A DNA stretch of 64,000 nt from Enterovibrio gelatinilyticus (GTDB lineage: Bacteria > Pseudomonadota > Gammaproteobacteria > Enterobacterales > Vibrionaceae). Shown piece by piece: positions 31,346-38,952 of this stretch (the stretch's first letter is position 1; each line of letters begins with the position of its first letter). The notes below the pieces were generated by a model. That model was not told the DNA's origin and did not search any database. It saw only the letters and a program-made list of their open reading frames with translations. The translations under genes and the position numbers were made by a program. The stretch spans positions 62,001 through 126,000 of the forward strand of contig NZ_JAJUBC010000006.1 of NCBI RefSeq assembly GCF_028683095.1, written 5' to 3'.

Positions 31346-32035
31346 TCAGGATCCGCCTGAATTATTATCCACATTATCTCTTGGGACAAATTGTCCCGCA
31401 TCATTGGACAATTTGTCCCTATTATCTCCATGGGTACTATTTGTCTCACCATGATCGGAAACCTTCTCAGAATCTTCTTGAGGAAGTTGCTCCTCCTCCA
31501 TCACGGTTTGATGAAGATTGTGTTCAGCATCAAGCTGTTCAGAAGCGTCGTCGGGTAAATCGTCGACTTGCTCTTTCGTCCATTGACGCAAACTCGCAGC
31601 CACCTCCGCGGAAAGCGACGCTTTATTCGAGTAATCAAGATCGTAATCATTCATCCCATCCAGCACGTTATAAGCCTCGCTATGAAACAACTTCCTCAGC
31701 GCTGCTTTTTTGATCTCCGCAGACACGCCCTTAACCAGAAAAGACGCAGCAGAATCCCCTTGCTTCAAACGTGCAACATCATCCATGTCCGGCATTGATA
31801 TCGCTTCTTCTTGAGCGTCATCCATGTGATCACTGGGGGCTCGAACGTCAAGGGCGTCATGGCTGTCATCGCTAAGAACATCGGATGCATCATCCAAAGT
31901 GGTCACTACCATGTCTTTGTCTCGAACAACAGCTTGGTCACTCAACGGCAATTCGGCATTCAGTTCACTGGACTCGCCTTCCGCAATCGCTTGTTTTCGC
32001 TTATTCCATCGGTGCAAAAAAGAATCAGTTGCCAC
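31346..32035 (-). CDS. DUF3306 domain protein
   Basis: A 229-aa acidic cytoplasmic protein with the DUF3306 N-terminal stretch DSFLHRWNKRKQ and a central VSAEIKKAALRKLFHSEAYN...LDGMNDYDLDYSN part. The C-terminal half is Asp/Glu/Gln/Asn-rich and looks disordered. I start it at the GTG at 32035, preceded by GGAGG; the ATG at 32053 lies inside the DUF3305 end. It overlaps the DUF3305 gene by 11 bases. DUF3305 and DUF3306 genes accompany formate dehydrogenase operons; their job is unknown. Its last codons contain the candidate activator palindromes. Confidence 0.83.
   Translation of the reverse strand: MATDSFLHRWNKRKQAIAEGESSELNAELPLSDQAVVRDKDMVVTTLDDASDVLSDDSHDALDVRAPSDHMDDAQEEAISMPDMDDVARLKQGDSAASFLVKGVSAEIKKAALRKLFHSEAYNVLDGMNDYDLDYSNKASLSAEVAASLRQWTKEQVDDLPDDASEQLDAEHNLHQTVMEEEQLPQEDSEKVSDHGETNSTHGDNRDKLSNDAGQFVPRDNVDNNSGGS
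31383..31397. promoter_or_regulatory. Upstream activator palindrome 1 (GGGACAA-N-TTGTCCC)
   Basis: GGGACAAATTGTCCC is a perfect 15-base inverted repeat centred at 31390, about 103 bases upstream of the predicted fdh transcript start. It lies inside the last codons of the DUF3306 gene. Candidate binding site for the sigma-54 activator at 36491. Confidence 0.7.
31405..31419. promoter_or_regulatory. Upstream activator palindrome 2
   Basis: TGGACAATTTGTCCC has the same core (GGACAA-T-TTGTCC) centred at 31412. That is 22 bases, two helical turns, from palindrome 1, so both would face the same side of the DNA. Confidence 0.68.
31433..31447. promoter_or_regulatory. Degenerate third activator site
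   Basis: GGTACTATTTGTCTC on the plus strand reads GAGACAAATAGTACC on the minus strand, 12 of 15 matching palindrome 1. Its centre is 28 bases from palindrome 2. Confidence 0.4.
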
Positions 32036-32477
32036 TCGCCCTCCCCGCGCCACGACGCTTCTTCTTACGCACTTCTAGTAACTCACCGTGACGACCAATA
32101 AACGCTTCCATCCATGCTTGAATCGGCAGTGGCATCGGCTCAGAAAGCACCACGTAATCACCATCCATAAAACTCGCTGCACAGGATTGTGCCGCGGTCA
32201 CTTTCAGAGGTTTTAAGGATTCATCATCTTGAACGTCAAAGACAAAAAACAGGTGGGGGTCGCGAGAACTGAGGTTGAATCGGTAGTCGGTTCTCTCATC
32301 CTTATAAAGCTCTAGAGGCATAGAGATTTGGCTGTCGATTCGTTCTGCCTCTTCACGCGGCAGATGCAAGTTGGCGATCGACCAACGCTTGGTTTTCCAA
32401 CGACCAACATCAACTTCTTGCGACACCAGATCAAATTGCATGAGCCAGTATTGAGGGTCTTTGATTGTTACAGGCAC
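32025..32477 (-). CDS. DUF3305 domain protein
   Basis: A 150-aa protein with the DUF3305 pattern: LVSQEVDVGRWKTKRWSIA, LYKDERTDYRFNLSSRDPHLFFVFD, and a basic tail RKKKRRGAGRASGN. The start is a GTG at 32477 with AAGGAG six bases upstream. It is the first gene of a two-gene unit with DUF3306, divergent from fdhD. Its function is unknown; conserved linkage suggests a role in formate dehydrogenase biogenesis. Confidence 0.83.
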   Translation of the reverse strand: MPVTIKDPQYWLMQFDLVSQEVDVGRWKTKRWSIANLHLPREEAERIDSQISMPLELYKDERTDYRFNLSSRDPHLFFVFDVQDDESLKPLKVTAAQSCAASFMDGDYVVLSEPMPLPIQAWMEAFIGRHGELLEVRKKKRRGAGRASGN

Positions 32478-32567
32478 ACATCACTCCTTGTCATGTCCGC
32501 AGCATATTCCAAACGTAGATTTAGCCGGTGCTGCGCTTGCTGCTGTGGTTGCTATTTACCCAACAAA

Positions 32568-32582
32568 GCAAAACACATACCA
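32568..32582 (-). promoter_or_regulatory. Sigma-54-like promoter for DUF3305-DUF3306
   Basis: Minus strand TGGTATGTGTTTTGC followed by T, with GG and GC at exact -24/-12 spacing. Predicted start is near 32556, about 80 bases before the GTG at 32477. It lies back to back with the next element. Confidence 0.55.
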
Positions 32583-32594
32583 GTCACAAAGGGT

Positions 32595-32609
32595 TGGAAC
32601 AGGTTTTGC
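32595..32609 (+). promoter_or_regulatory. Sigma-54-like promoter for fdhD
   Basis: Plus strand TGGAACAGGTTTTGC followed by A, with exact -24/-12 spacing. Predicted start is near 32621, 43 bases before fdhD. The -24 box is TGGAAC rather than TGGCAC. No clear activator palindrome lies next to it. Confidence 0.5.
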
Positions 32610-32663
32610 AAATAACCTATGGATTCAAGCATTCTCATTTTCAGTCACAAGGAACTCGGCTAG

Positions 32664-33494
32664 ATGCCTCACCCAAAAATCATCACCACGCAATCAGAGA
32701 TCCCCCAAACCATCGATGTCATGGTTCATGACGAGTATGGAGAAACCATGACCAAGCAAATCGCGTGCGAGCGAGCGTTAACGGTGTACCTCAATTGGCA
32801 GGAGATCGTGACGCTGATGACACTCGGTGCCCGCCCTGACATGTTGGTGTTAGGGTATTTGAAGAATCAAGGGTTGATTGAAGATGCCAGTGCGCTCGAT
32901 TCCGTCATTATTGATTGGCAAACCCAATCAGCGGCTGTTGTCACAAGCGAACAGAACGAAGACATAGAAGAAACCTTATCGAAGAAAACGGTGACCTCAG
33001 GGTGTGGTCAAGGCACCATGTTCGGTAACGTCATGAAGAAATTAGAAAACCTGCAGCTTCCTCGCCCACACATTAAACAATCTATGCTCTATGGCTTACT
33101 CGAAGCACTCACCCACCACAATGACACTTACAAAGCCGCAGGCGCCGTGCATGGCTGCGCCGTATGCCGAGATACAGAAATCCTTTCCTTTGTCGAAGAC
33201 ATTGGCAGACATAATGCCGTTGATACCTTAACGGGGGAGATGTGGCTTGAAGGCGAAACGGGGGGCGACAAAGTCTTTTATACGACGGGAAGACTGACCT
33301 CGGAGATGGTCATCAAGGTGGCGCAAATGGGAATTCCCGTGTTGCTGTCACGTTCCGGTATCACCCAAATGGGGCTCGATCTCGCCAAGCAGTTAGGCAT
33401 TACTATGATTGCCCGCGCCAAAGGCCACCGCTTTCAGGTGTTTAACGGGGCTGAGAATATCGAATTTGATGTAAAAGGCGGTCGTGATGAGTGA
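32664..33494 (+). CDS. fdhD: Formate dehydrogenase accessory sulfurtransferase FdhD
   Basis: FdhD-family protein, 276 aa, needed to sulfurate the Mo/W-bisMGD cofactor before insertion into FDH. It has ERALTVYLNWQEIVTLMTLGARP at the N-terminus, a single cysteine in the catalytic-loop region (TSGCGQGTMF) instead of the CxxC of E. coli FdhD, and AAGAVHGCAVC...FVEDIGRHNAVDTLTG, RLTSEMVIKVAQMGIPVLLSRS. It overlaps the next gene by 8 bases, so the two are co-expressed. It is divergent from the DUF3305 unit and has a possible sigma-54 promoter. Confidence 0.92.
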   Translation: MPHPKIITTQSEIPQTIDVMVHDEYGETMTKQIACERALTVYLNWQEIVTLMTLGARPDMLVLGYLKNQGLIEDASALDSVIIDWQTQSAAVVTSEQNEDIEETLSKKTVTSGCGQGTMFGNVMKKLENLQLPRPHIKQSMLYGLLEALTHHNDTYKAAGAVHGCAVCRDTEILSFVEDIGRHNAVDTLTGEMWLEGETGGDKVFYTTGRLTSEMVIKVAQMGIPVLLSRSGITQMGLDLAKQLGITMIARAKGHRFQVFNGAENIEFDVKGGRDE

Positions 33495-34386
33495 GTTTCC
33501 GGCCTTTATGAATGCGCGTCAGGTCGCGGAATACCTCGATCTGAACGAAAAGAAAGTTTATAGCCTTGCTAACGATGGCGTATTACCCGCCACCAAGGTC
33601 ACTGGAAAATGGCTATTCCCTAAAAGCCTACTTGACCGCTGGTTGATTGAATCGAGCCACAACGGTGTCTTCAACGATCGCCTACTCATTGCAGGCTCTG
33701 ATGACCCTTTGCTTCAGCACATTGTAAGCAAGATGGCGGCGGCTCTTGGCAGCACAGCACTGGTTGGCTATACCGCTACCGGCACCAAACAAGGCCTCGC
33801 GATGTTAGAAAAAGGTCACGTTGATATCTGCGCCATTCACTGGGGAAATGCAGAAGAAGCAAAACTGCGTCACCCAGCGTTGATTCAACAGTACTCTGGT
33901 CATAGAAATTGGGTGCTGCTTCACGCATTTGAACGTCAGCAAGGGCTGATCATGCGTTCTGAAATGCTCGAAAAACTCGAAGACCCACATCACTTTATCG
34001 ACAATAAGTGGCGATGGGCAGGACGACAAGACGGCGCAGGAAGTGCGCGTGCTATGGATGAATGGCTATTTCGAAACGGAACAACCCGCGATCAACTGAA
34101 TACCGTGGTTGAATGCCTGAGCGAGCGCGAACTCGGCTCCGCCATCGCCCGCGGTGCCGCTGACATTGGTTTTGGTAGCCAAAGTGGTGCTGGCGAATTT
34201 GGGTTAGCATTTCACCCTATCGCCAACGAGGCGTTTGAGCTCGTCATCCCCAAAAACATCTACTTTCGCGCATTGGTTCAGCAACTAGTTCATCATTTGG
34301 ATGACGTCGCGACTCTTAAGCAAAGTGAACAGTTTGGGGGCTATCACTTCGCCCATACTGGCAAACAAATGTGGGCTGCAGAGTAG
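33487..34386 (+). CDS. HTH (excisionase-type) regulator with periplasmic-binding-like domain
   Basis: A 299-aa cytoplasmic protein. Residues about 5-55 form a MerR/excisionase-type helix-turn-helix (MNARQVAEYLDLNEKKVYSL, then VTGKWLFPKSLLDRWL). Residues about 65-290 resemble the PBP_like domain related to molybdate-binding proteins, with TGTKQGLAMLEKGHVDICAIHW and QDGAGSARAMDEW. The ATG at 33487 lies inside fdhD. This layout suggests a regulator that senses a small oxyanion or cofactor; molybdate, tungstate or formate would fit the context. No signal peptide is present, so it is not a transporter part. The ligand is inference. Confidence 0.75.
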   Translation: MSEFPAFMNARQVAEYLDLNEKKVYSLANDGVLPATKVTGKWLFPKSLLDRWLIESSHNGVFNDRLLIAGSDDPLLQHIVSKMAAALGSTALVGYTATGTKQGLAMLEKGHVDICAIHWGNAEEAKLRHPALIQQYSGHRNWVLLHAFERQQGLIMRSEMLEKLEDPHHFIDNKWRWAGRQDGAGSARAMDEWLFRNGTTRDQLNTVVECLSERELGSAIARGAADIGFGSQSGAGEFGLAFHPIANEAFELVIPKNIYFRALVQQLVHHLDDVATLKQSEQFGGYHFAHTGKQMWAAE

Positions 34387-34399
34387 GCTGACTTTACCG

Positions 34400-36445
34400 C
34401 TACTCCACAACGTTCAATGACGTGATTTCATCACCCATTTGGATTTTTTCACGCAAGTAAAGCGTGAATGTCGTGCCCTCGCCCAATTGCGAATCCACTT
34501 TTATTTCCCCGCCCAAGCCACTGACGATACCTTGGGTGACTGCCAATCCAAGCCCTGTACCAGATCGACGCGTGGTGAAAAAGGGGTCGAATATTTTGGT
34601 CATGTTTTCATTTGCAATGCCACAGCCAAAATCTTGAATAGATATTTTAGCGCCTTGTATAACACCTCGAATATCTACCCAATCGTCAGATTTCACGATT
34701 AACTTACCTTTATCGTTCATAGCATGAACGCCATTCATCTGTAGGTTAACCAGCACCTGCAAAAGCTGATGACGGTTGATCTCCACACAACACTTGGCAT
34801 TGAGTTCGGTCTCGATGTCGACATCTTGTTTTTTTGTGCCCGAACGCACTAGCACCACACTTTCTTCAATCACGGGATTCACATGTTGCCAAGTGACAGT
34901 ATCTTGAACGCCCCCTTGGCGGCTGTATTGCAATAGGCTACGCGTGATATTTCGAATACGGTCGATTTGCGCCAGCACCGTGCTCATCTCCTCCGAAATA
35001 AGATCACTATGCTTACCCAGCTCATACTCCATCAACTCTATATTGCCCAGAATAACCGCGGTGGGGTTGTTTATTTCGTGCGCAATCCCGGCAGTCAACT
35101 CTCCCAGTGCTGCCAGTTTTTCATTTAATAACAGCTTGTTTCGAGTTTGCTCTAGCAAGCTGATGTTGTGCTCTAGCTCTTCGGTTTTCTCATGCAGACT
35201 TGCTGTTCGTTGTTTAACTTTATCTTCCAGCTCTAAAGCACTTTGTCGAATCGCTTCATTTTGCTTTTTTAGCTGATCAAGCATGCTATCGAACTGTCGA
35301 GCGAGAATAGCCAGTTCGTGCTGAGGGTCTAAACCCAATTTGCCGATCCTCGCATCTTGTTCAAAGCGCATAAGATGAACCACACGGTGAATGCGCTCTA
35401 TGGGCCGGAATAAGTCTTTGGCACCGCGATAAACCAGTAGCCCTGAGATGAGAAGCGTTAGTAAAATCCCTACCCCAAGTTCAATGAGGTTGGTGAGATA
35501 TCGACTGATCAGCGGCCATTCAAGGTAGCCGGTATAAAGCATGCCAATAACCGTATTGTTGAAGTCTCGGATGGGCTTATACGCAGAGATATACCACGCA
35601 TCATAAACGTATGCGCGATTAACCCACTCATCGCCATCAAGCAGCACAGTATTGCGCACTTCATCTGACACTCGCGTCCCAATGGCACGCCCAAAACGAT
35701 TGTCACTGTCTAAGGGGACATTGGTACTCACACGGATATCATCCATGAACAGGGTGACGGTTCCCACGCTGGCCTCGGGCAGTTTTCCGGGAGGAAATAC
35801 AAGATCACGGATCCTATCTACCAAGACGGTACTGTTGTTGAGCAGTAACCCTCCATCCACAATCCATTCTAATCGTCCGTTTTCATCGTAAAGAGGTAAT
35901 AAGGTGCGACTAATTAAACCGCGTGATTCCTTGATGTTTTCCTGCAACAGCGGGATCTCAGCGCGGGCAGACATATCGGGGGAAATCGAGTCCAGTTCGA
36001 TCGCAGACATCACTTGAAAAAAGGTCTGCTCTTTGCCGTTCAAAATTCGTTGTCTCAAGCTTTGCGGCAATCGGTCAATATCACTGGCAGGGTATACAGC
36101 AAGGAAGTCCACGCCATACTTATCAGCACGAGATTGTGCCCAACTCAATATCTTTTCCGGTTCGTCAGCTATTCGGGCAATTTGCGTTTGAAAGTCATAT
36201 GAATCGGCGATGGCATGTAATTGACTACGTTGTTCTCGTTGCAGTACTTCCATACTGTTGCTGGCGACAGCAAGGTCTGCTTTGACGCCTGACAAGGCAT
36301 TTTTCCACGAATAAGCGACCGTCCAATACATGGTCAATGCGATGAGTGCGAGTAACGTAATGATAATGGGCACAGATGTCAGCACCAACAGGCGGTAACG
36401 CACCATGGTTCGAAAACGCTGTCGCCACTTGTTAATCAAGTTCAT
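34400..36445 (-). CDS. Membrane sensor histidine kinase (Cache-HAMP-HisKA-HATPase)
   Basis: A 681-aa sensor kinase. Membrane segments lie at about 20-42 and 322-342 and enclose a periplasmic double-Cache-like sensor of about 280 residues. A HAMP region (about 343-395) and coiled coil (395-440) follow. The phosphoacceptor is H456 in GIAHEINNPTAVILGN. The ATPase N, G1 and G2 boxes include DFGCGIANENMTKIFDPFFTT and GTGLGLAVTQG. The type is that of NtrB/DctB kinases. AGGGAG precedes the ATG. It lies 45 bases after the response regulator gene and is surely its partner. The ligand is unknown; formate or an oxyanion is plausible. Confidence 0.88.
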   Translation of the reverse strand: MNLINKWRQRFRTMVRYRLLVLTSVPIIITLLALIALTMYWTVAYSWKNALSGVKADLAVASNSMEVLQREQRSQLHAIADSYDFQTQIARIADEPEKILSWAQSRADKYGVDFLAVYPASDIDRLPQSLRQRILNGKEQTFFQVMSAIELDSISPDMSARAEIPLLQENIKESRGLISRTLLPLYDENGRLEWIVDGGLLLNNSTVLVDRIRDLVFPPGKLPEASVGTVTLFMDDIRVSTNVPLDSDNRFGRAIGTRVSDEVRNTVLLDGDEWVNRAYVYDAWYISAYKPIRDFNNTVIGMLYTGYLEWPLISRYLTNLIELGVGILLTLLISGLLVYRGAKDLFRPIERIHRVVHLMRFEQDARIGKLGLDPQHELAILARQFDSMLDQLKKQNEAIRQSALELEDKVKQRTASLHEKTEELEHNISLLEQTRNKLLLNEKLAALGELTAGIAHEINNPTAVILGNIELMEYELGKHSDLISEEMSTVLAQIDRIRNITRSLLQYSRQGGVQDTVTWQHVNPVIEESVVLVRSGTKKQDVDIETELNAKCCVEINRHQLLQVLVNLQMNGVHAMNDKGKLIVKSDDWVDIRGVIQGAKISIQDFGCGIANENMTKIFDPFFTTRRSGTGLGLAVTQGIVSGLGGEIKVDSQLGEGTTFTLYLREKIQMGDEITSLNVVE

Positions 36446-36490
36446 TGCAGACTCCCTTCAGCATCCCATCGCGCCCAACAAGGGATAACC

Positions 36491-37882
36491 CTATTCATCA
36501 AGCCACTCTTTAAACTTTCGCTCCAGGGTTTTTCTCGCCACACCAAGTTGTCGTGCCGCCGCGGACTTGTTTCCTTCATGCGCACCAACAACTTTCTCAA
36601 TGTGCGCCCGCTCCACCTCTTTTAAAGGCCAAACTAACGGATAACCCTCTTCGTAACGCTCCTGATCTAATTGCGTTTGCTGCTCGTCTAGGTTGTCACT
36701 TATCGATAAGGGCGAGTCACCTTGCCAATGACCCAGATCTGGCTTACCCAGTAATATTGCTCGCTCGACGGTATTCTTCAGTTCTCGAATGTTGCCCGGC
36801 CAATCGTAATATCGCATTGCAGCAAGCTCGAGCTCAGACCACACGACGGGTTTTAGCCCAAGATCCCGCGCCAGCACATCGGAGAAATGGTTGAGCAACA
36901 ATCCGATATCATCAACACGCTCTCTCAGTGGTGGTAATTCCACTGATAACACATTCAAACGATAGAAAAGGTCTTTTCGAAAACGTCCTTCCCCGACCTC
37001 ATCATGCAAGTTTCGATTGGTCGCGGCGACAATACGCACGTCAACGCTGACTTCACGCTCAGCACCGACGGGACGAATGGTTTTTTGCTCTAACGTACGC
37101 AGCAAAGACGCCTGCATGGATAATGGCATCTCGCCAATTTCATCAAGAAACAAGGTGCCTTTGTCTGCCACTCTAAAAAGGCCATCTTTGTTTTTTCGCG
37201 CGCCAGTAAACGCGCCTGAAACATGCCCAAACAACTCACTTTCTAATAGCTCTGGCGCAATGGCTCCGCAGTTAAGCGGAACAAAAGGCCCCGAACGACC
37301 ACTCATACCATGAAGTGCGCGCGCGACGAGTTCTTTACCTGTGCCCGATTCACCTTCAATTAATACCGCAGCGGGAGACGGCGCAAGGCGCGAGATAACT
37401 TCACGCATGGCGAGTGTTTTGGGCGCTTCGCCAATAATATCGATGGGAAACGAACGGGCGACATCACGTTGAAGCGCAATATTTTTACGCTCAATCATGC
37501 GTTTATCGAGACAACGTTGCACTGATTGCAGCATTTGCTCCAGATTGAAAGGCTTGAGAATGAAGTCTGAAGCGCCTGCTCGAAGCGCTTTAATGGCAGT
37601 CTCCAGTTCGGCATAACCCGTCATGAAAATAATGTCGCTACGACGCTCATCATCATCAAACGCTTCGTGCCAATCAATACCAGAACGTCCTGGCAAGTTA
37701 ATGTCCACGATGAGTAAATCGAAGTGATTCCGCTTGCGCAGGGCTTCTGCCTCTTCCAAAGACGATGCGGTTTCAACCTGAGTCAGCTTTTTAGACAACG
37801 CTTTGTTCAAGATCGCTCGCATGCCGGGTTCGTCATCAACCACCAAGGCAGAGAAACCAAATTGCTGCAACGCATCCTTCAT
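36491..37882 (-). CDS. Sigma-54-dependent response regulator (NtrC family)
   Basis: A 463-aa activator. The receiver domain (about 10-125) has the acidic pair DD and phospho-acceptor D60 in LLIVDINLPG. The AAA+ domain has Walker A GESGTGKELVARALHG, the sigma-54 contact loop GAFTGA in HVSGAFTGARKN, and Walker B GTLFLDEIGEMP. A Fis-type helix-turn-helix ends the protein (NKSAAARQLGVARKTLERKF). I start it at the ATG at 37882 (MKDALQQ); an ATG at 37924 has no ribosome site. It is encoded between the fdh and tup genes, all of which have sigma-54-like promoters, so they are its likely targets. Confidence 0.9.
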   Translation of the reverse strand: MKDALQQFGFSALVVDDEPGMRAILNKALSKKLTQVETASSLEEAEALRKRNHFDLLIVDINLPGRSGIDWHEAFDDDERRSDIIFMTGYAELETAIKALRAGASDFILKPFNLEQMLQSVQRCLDKRMIERKNIALQRDVARSFPIDIIGEAPKTLAMREVISRLAPSPAAVLIEGESGTGKELVARALHGMSGRSGPFVPLNCGAIAPELLESELFGHVSGAFTGARKNKDGLFRVADKGTLFLDEIGEMPLSMQASLLRTLEQKTIRPVGAEREVSVDVRIVAATNRNLHDEVGEGRFRKDLFYRLNVLSVELPPLRERVDDIGLLLNHFSDVLARDLGLKPVVWSELELAAMRYYDWPGNIRELKNTVERAILLGKPDLGHWQGDSPLSISDNLDEQQTQLDQERYEEGYPLVWPLKEVERAHIEKVVGAHEGNKSAAARQLGVARKTLERKFKEWLDE

Positions 37883-37924
37883 TTTATGAACATCCCTATT
37901 CGTTTCTTGCCTGCCATCATACAT

Positions 37925-37939
37925 GGGACATTTTGACTC
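37925..37939. promoter_or_regulatory. Candidate activator site upstream of tupA
   Basis: GGGACATTTTGACTC matches the fdh palindrome GGGACAAATTGTCCC at 11 of 15 positions. Its centre is about 150 bases upstream of the predicted tupA start and 50 bases before the response regulator start codon, so it could also serve autoregulation. Confidence 0.4.
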
Positions 37940-38056
37940 AGTCTATGAGACTCGCCACAGTTCAATGCATTGCACTCAGCTCTACAAGTCATTTGAGAGT
38001 CAAAAATACTTTTATTTTTCAGTCAATTAAACCTGTTGACGCACAGGCGAAAAATT

Positions 38057-38071
38057 TGGCATTTTTGTTGC
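38057..38071 (+). promoter_or_regulatory. Sigma-54 (-24/-12) promoter of tupABC
   Basis: TGGCATTTTTGTTGC followed by T, with exact spacing and both conserved boxes (TGGCA and TTGCT). Predicted transcript start is near 38083, giving a 57-base leader with AGGAAG before the tupA ATG. Confidence 0.75.
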
Positions 38072-38139
38072 TTAGTCAATATTTGCCCTCATTCATTGAT
38101 GAGGTCATAAAATCAAAATAACCATCGTCAGGAAGACTA

Positions 38140-38952
38140 ATGAACTCAATGAAAATAACTAAAACGTTCGCACTGGTTTCAATTCTACTTTCCGTTTCCG
38201 GAACTGTTAGCGCAGCAGAACTCGTTCGGTTGGCAACCACCACCAGCACCTATCACTCAGGCTTGCTGGATTTCCTCCTCCCTGAATTTAAAAAAGACAC
38301 AGGCTACGACGTCCAAGTGCTCGCTGCGGGCACAGGTAAAGCCTTAAAAATGGGGGAGAATGGCGATGTGGATTTGGTGATGACTCATGCACCAAACGCA
38401 GAAGCCAAGTTCGTGGATAAAGGCTACGGCGTTCTTCCACGAGGACTCATGTATAACGATTTCGTACTTGTCGGCCCAGTCAGCGATCCTGCAAAGGTCA
38501 AAGGCATCAAAGATGTCACTGCCGCATTAGCAAAAGTGGCAGAAACGGACAGGCACTTTGTTTCACGAGGGGATGATTCCGGCACCCACAAAAAAGAACT
38601 CCTTCTTTGGCAGGCGGCTTCTGTTAAACCGGAATTTTCAGCCTACAAGGCCGTTGGTCAGGGAATGGGCCCCACCCTCACTATGGCGAATGAAATTCAA
38701 GGGTACACTCTCACCGATCGTGGTACTTGGCTGGCGTATCAAAGCAAGCTGGAACTTGGTGTTCTCGTTGAAGGCGACAAACGCTTATTCAACCCTTACC
38801 AAGTTATTCTGATCAACCCTAGCCGCTATCCAGACCTCAATTACCAAGGTGCAAAAGAGCTAAGTGATTGGCTGGTTAACCCAAAAGCGCAAGCCATGAT
38901 TAATGATTTTAGAGTAAACGGTCAGCAACTGTTCGTGGCGGATGCAGGCTAA
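38140..38952 (+). CDS. tupA: Tungstate ABC transporter substrate-binding protein TupA
   Basis: Periplasmic oxyanion-binding protein, 270 aa. A signal peptide ends near GTVSA-AEL. The mature part starts LVRLATTTSTYHSGLLDFLLP, where the TTTS stretch is the tungstate-binding signature of TupA/WtpA-type proteins. Further conserved parts are GDVDLVMTHAPNAE, FVSRGDDSGTHKKELLLW and YTLTDRGTWLAYQ. AGGAAG lies four bases before the ATG. It supplies tungstate for Mo/W enzymes such as the FDH upstream. Molybdate cannot be excluded as a second ligand. Confidence 0.93.
   Translation: MNSMKITKTFALVSILLSVSGTVSAAELVRLATTTSTYHSGLLDFLLPEFKKDTGYDVQVLAAGTGKALKMGENGDVDLVMTHAPNAEAKFVDKGYGVLPRGLMYNDFVLVGPVSDPAKVKGIKDVTAALAKVAETDRHFVSRGDDSGTHKKELLLWQAASVKPEFSAYKAVGQGMGPTLTMANEIQGYTLTDRGTWLAYQSKLELGVLVEGDKRLFNPYQVILINPSRYPDLNYQGAKELSDWLVNPKAQAMINDFRVNGQQLFVADAG

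Noticed and set aside
32488-32498. TTGTCATGTCC as an activator half-site for fdhD
   Set aside because: Half-sites are in direct, not inverted, order, and the stretch is also the DUF3305 ribosome site region.
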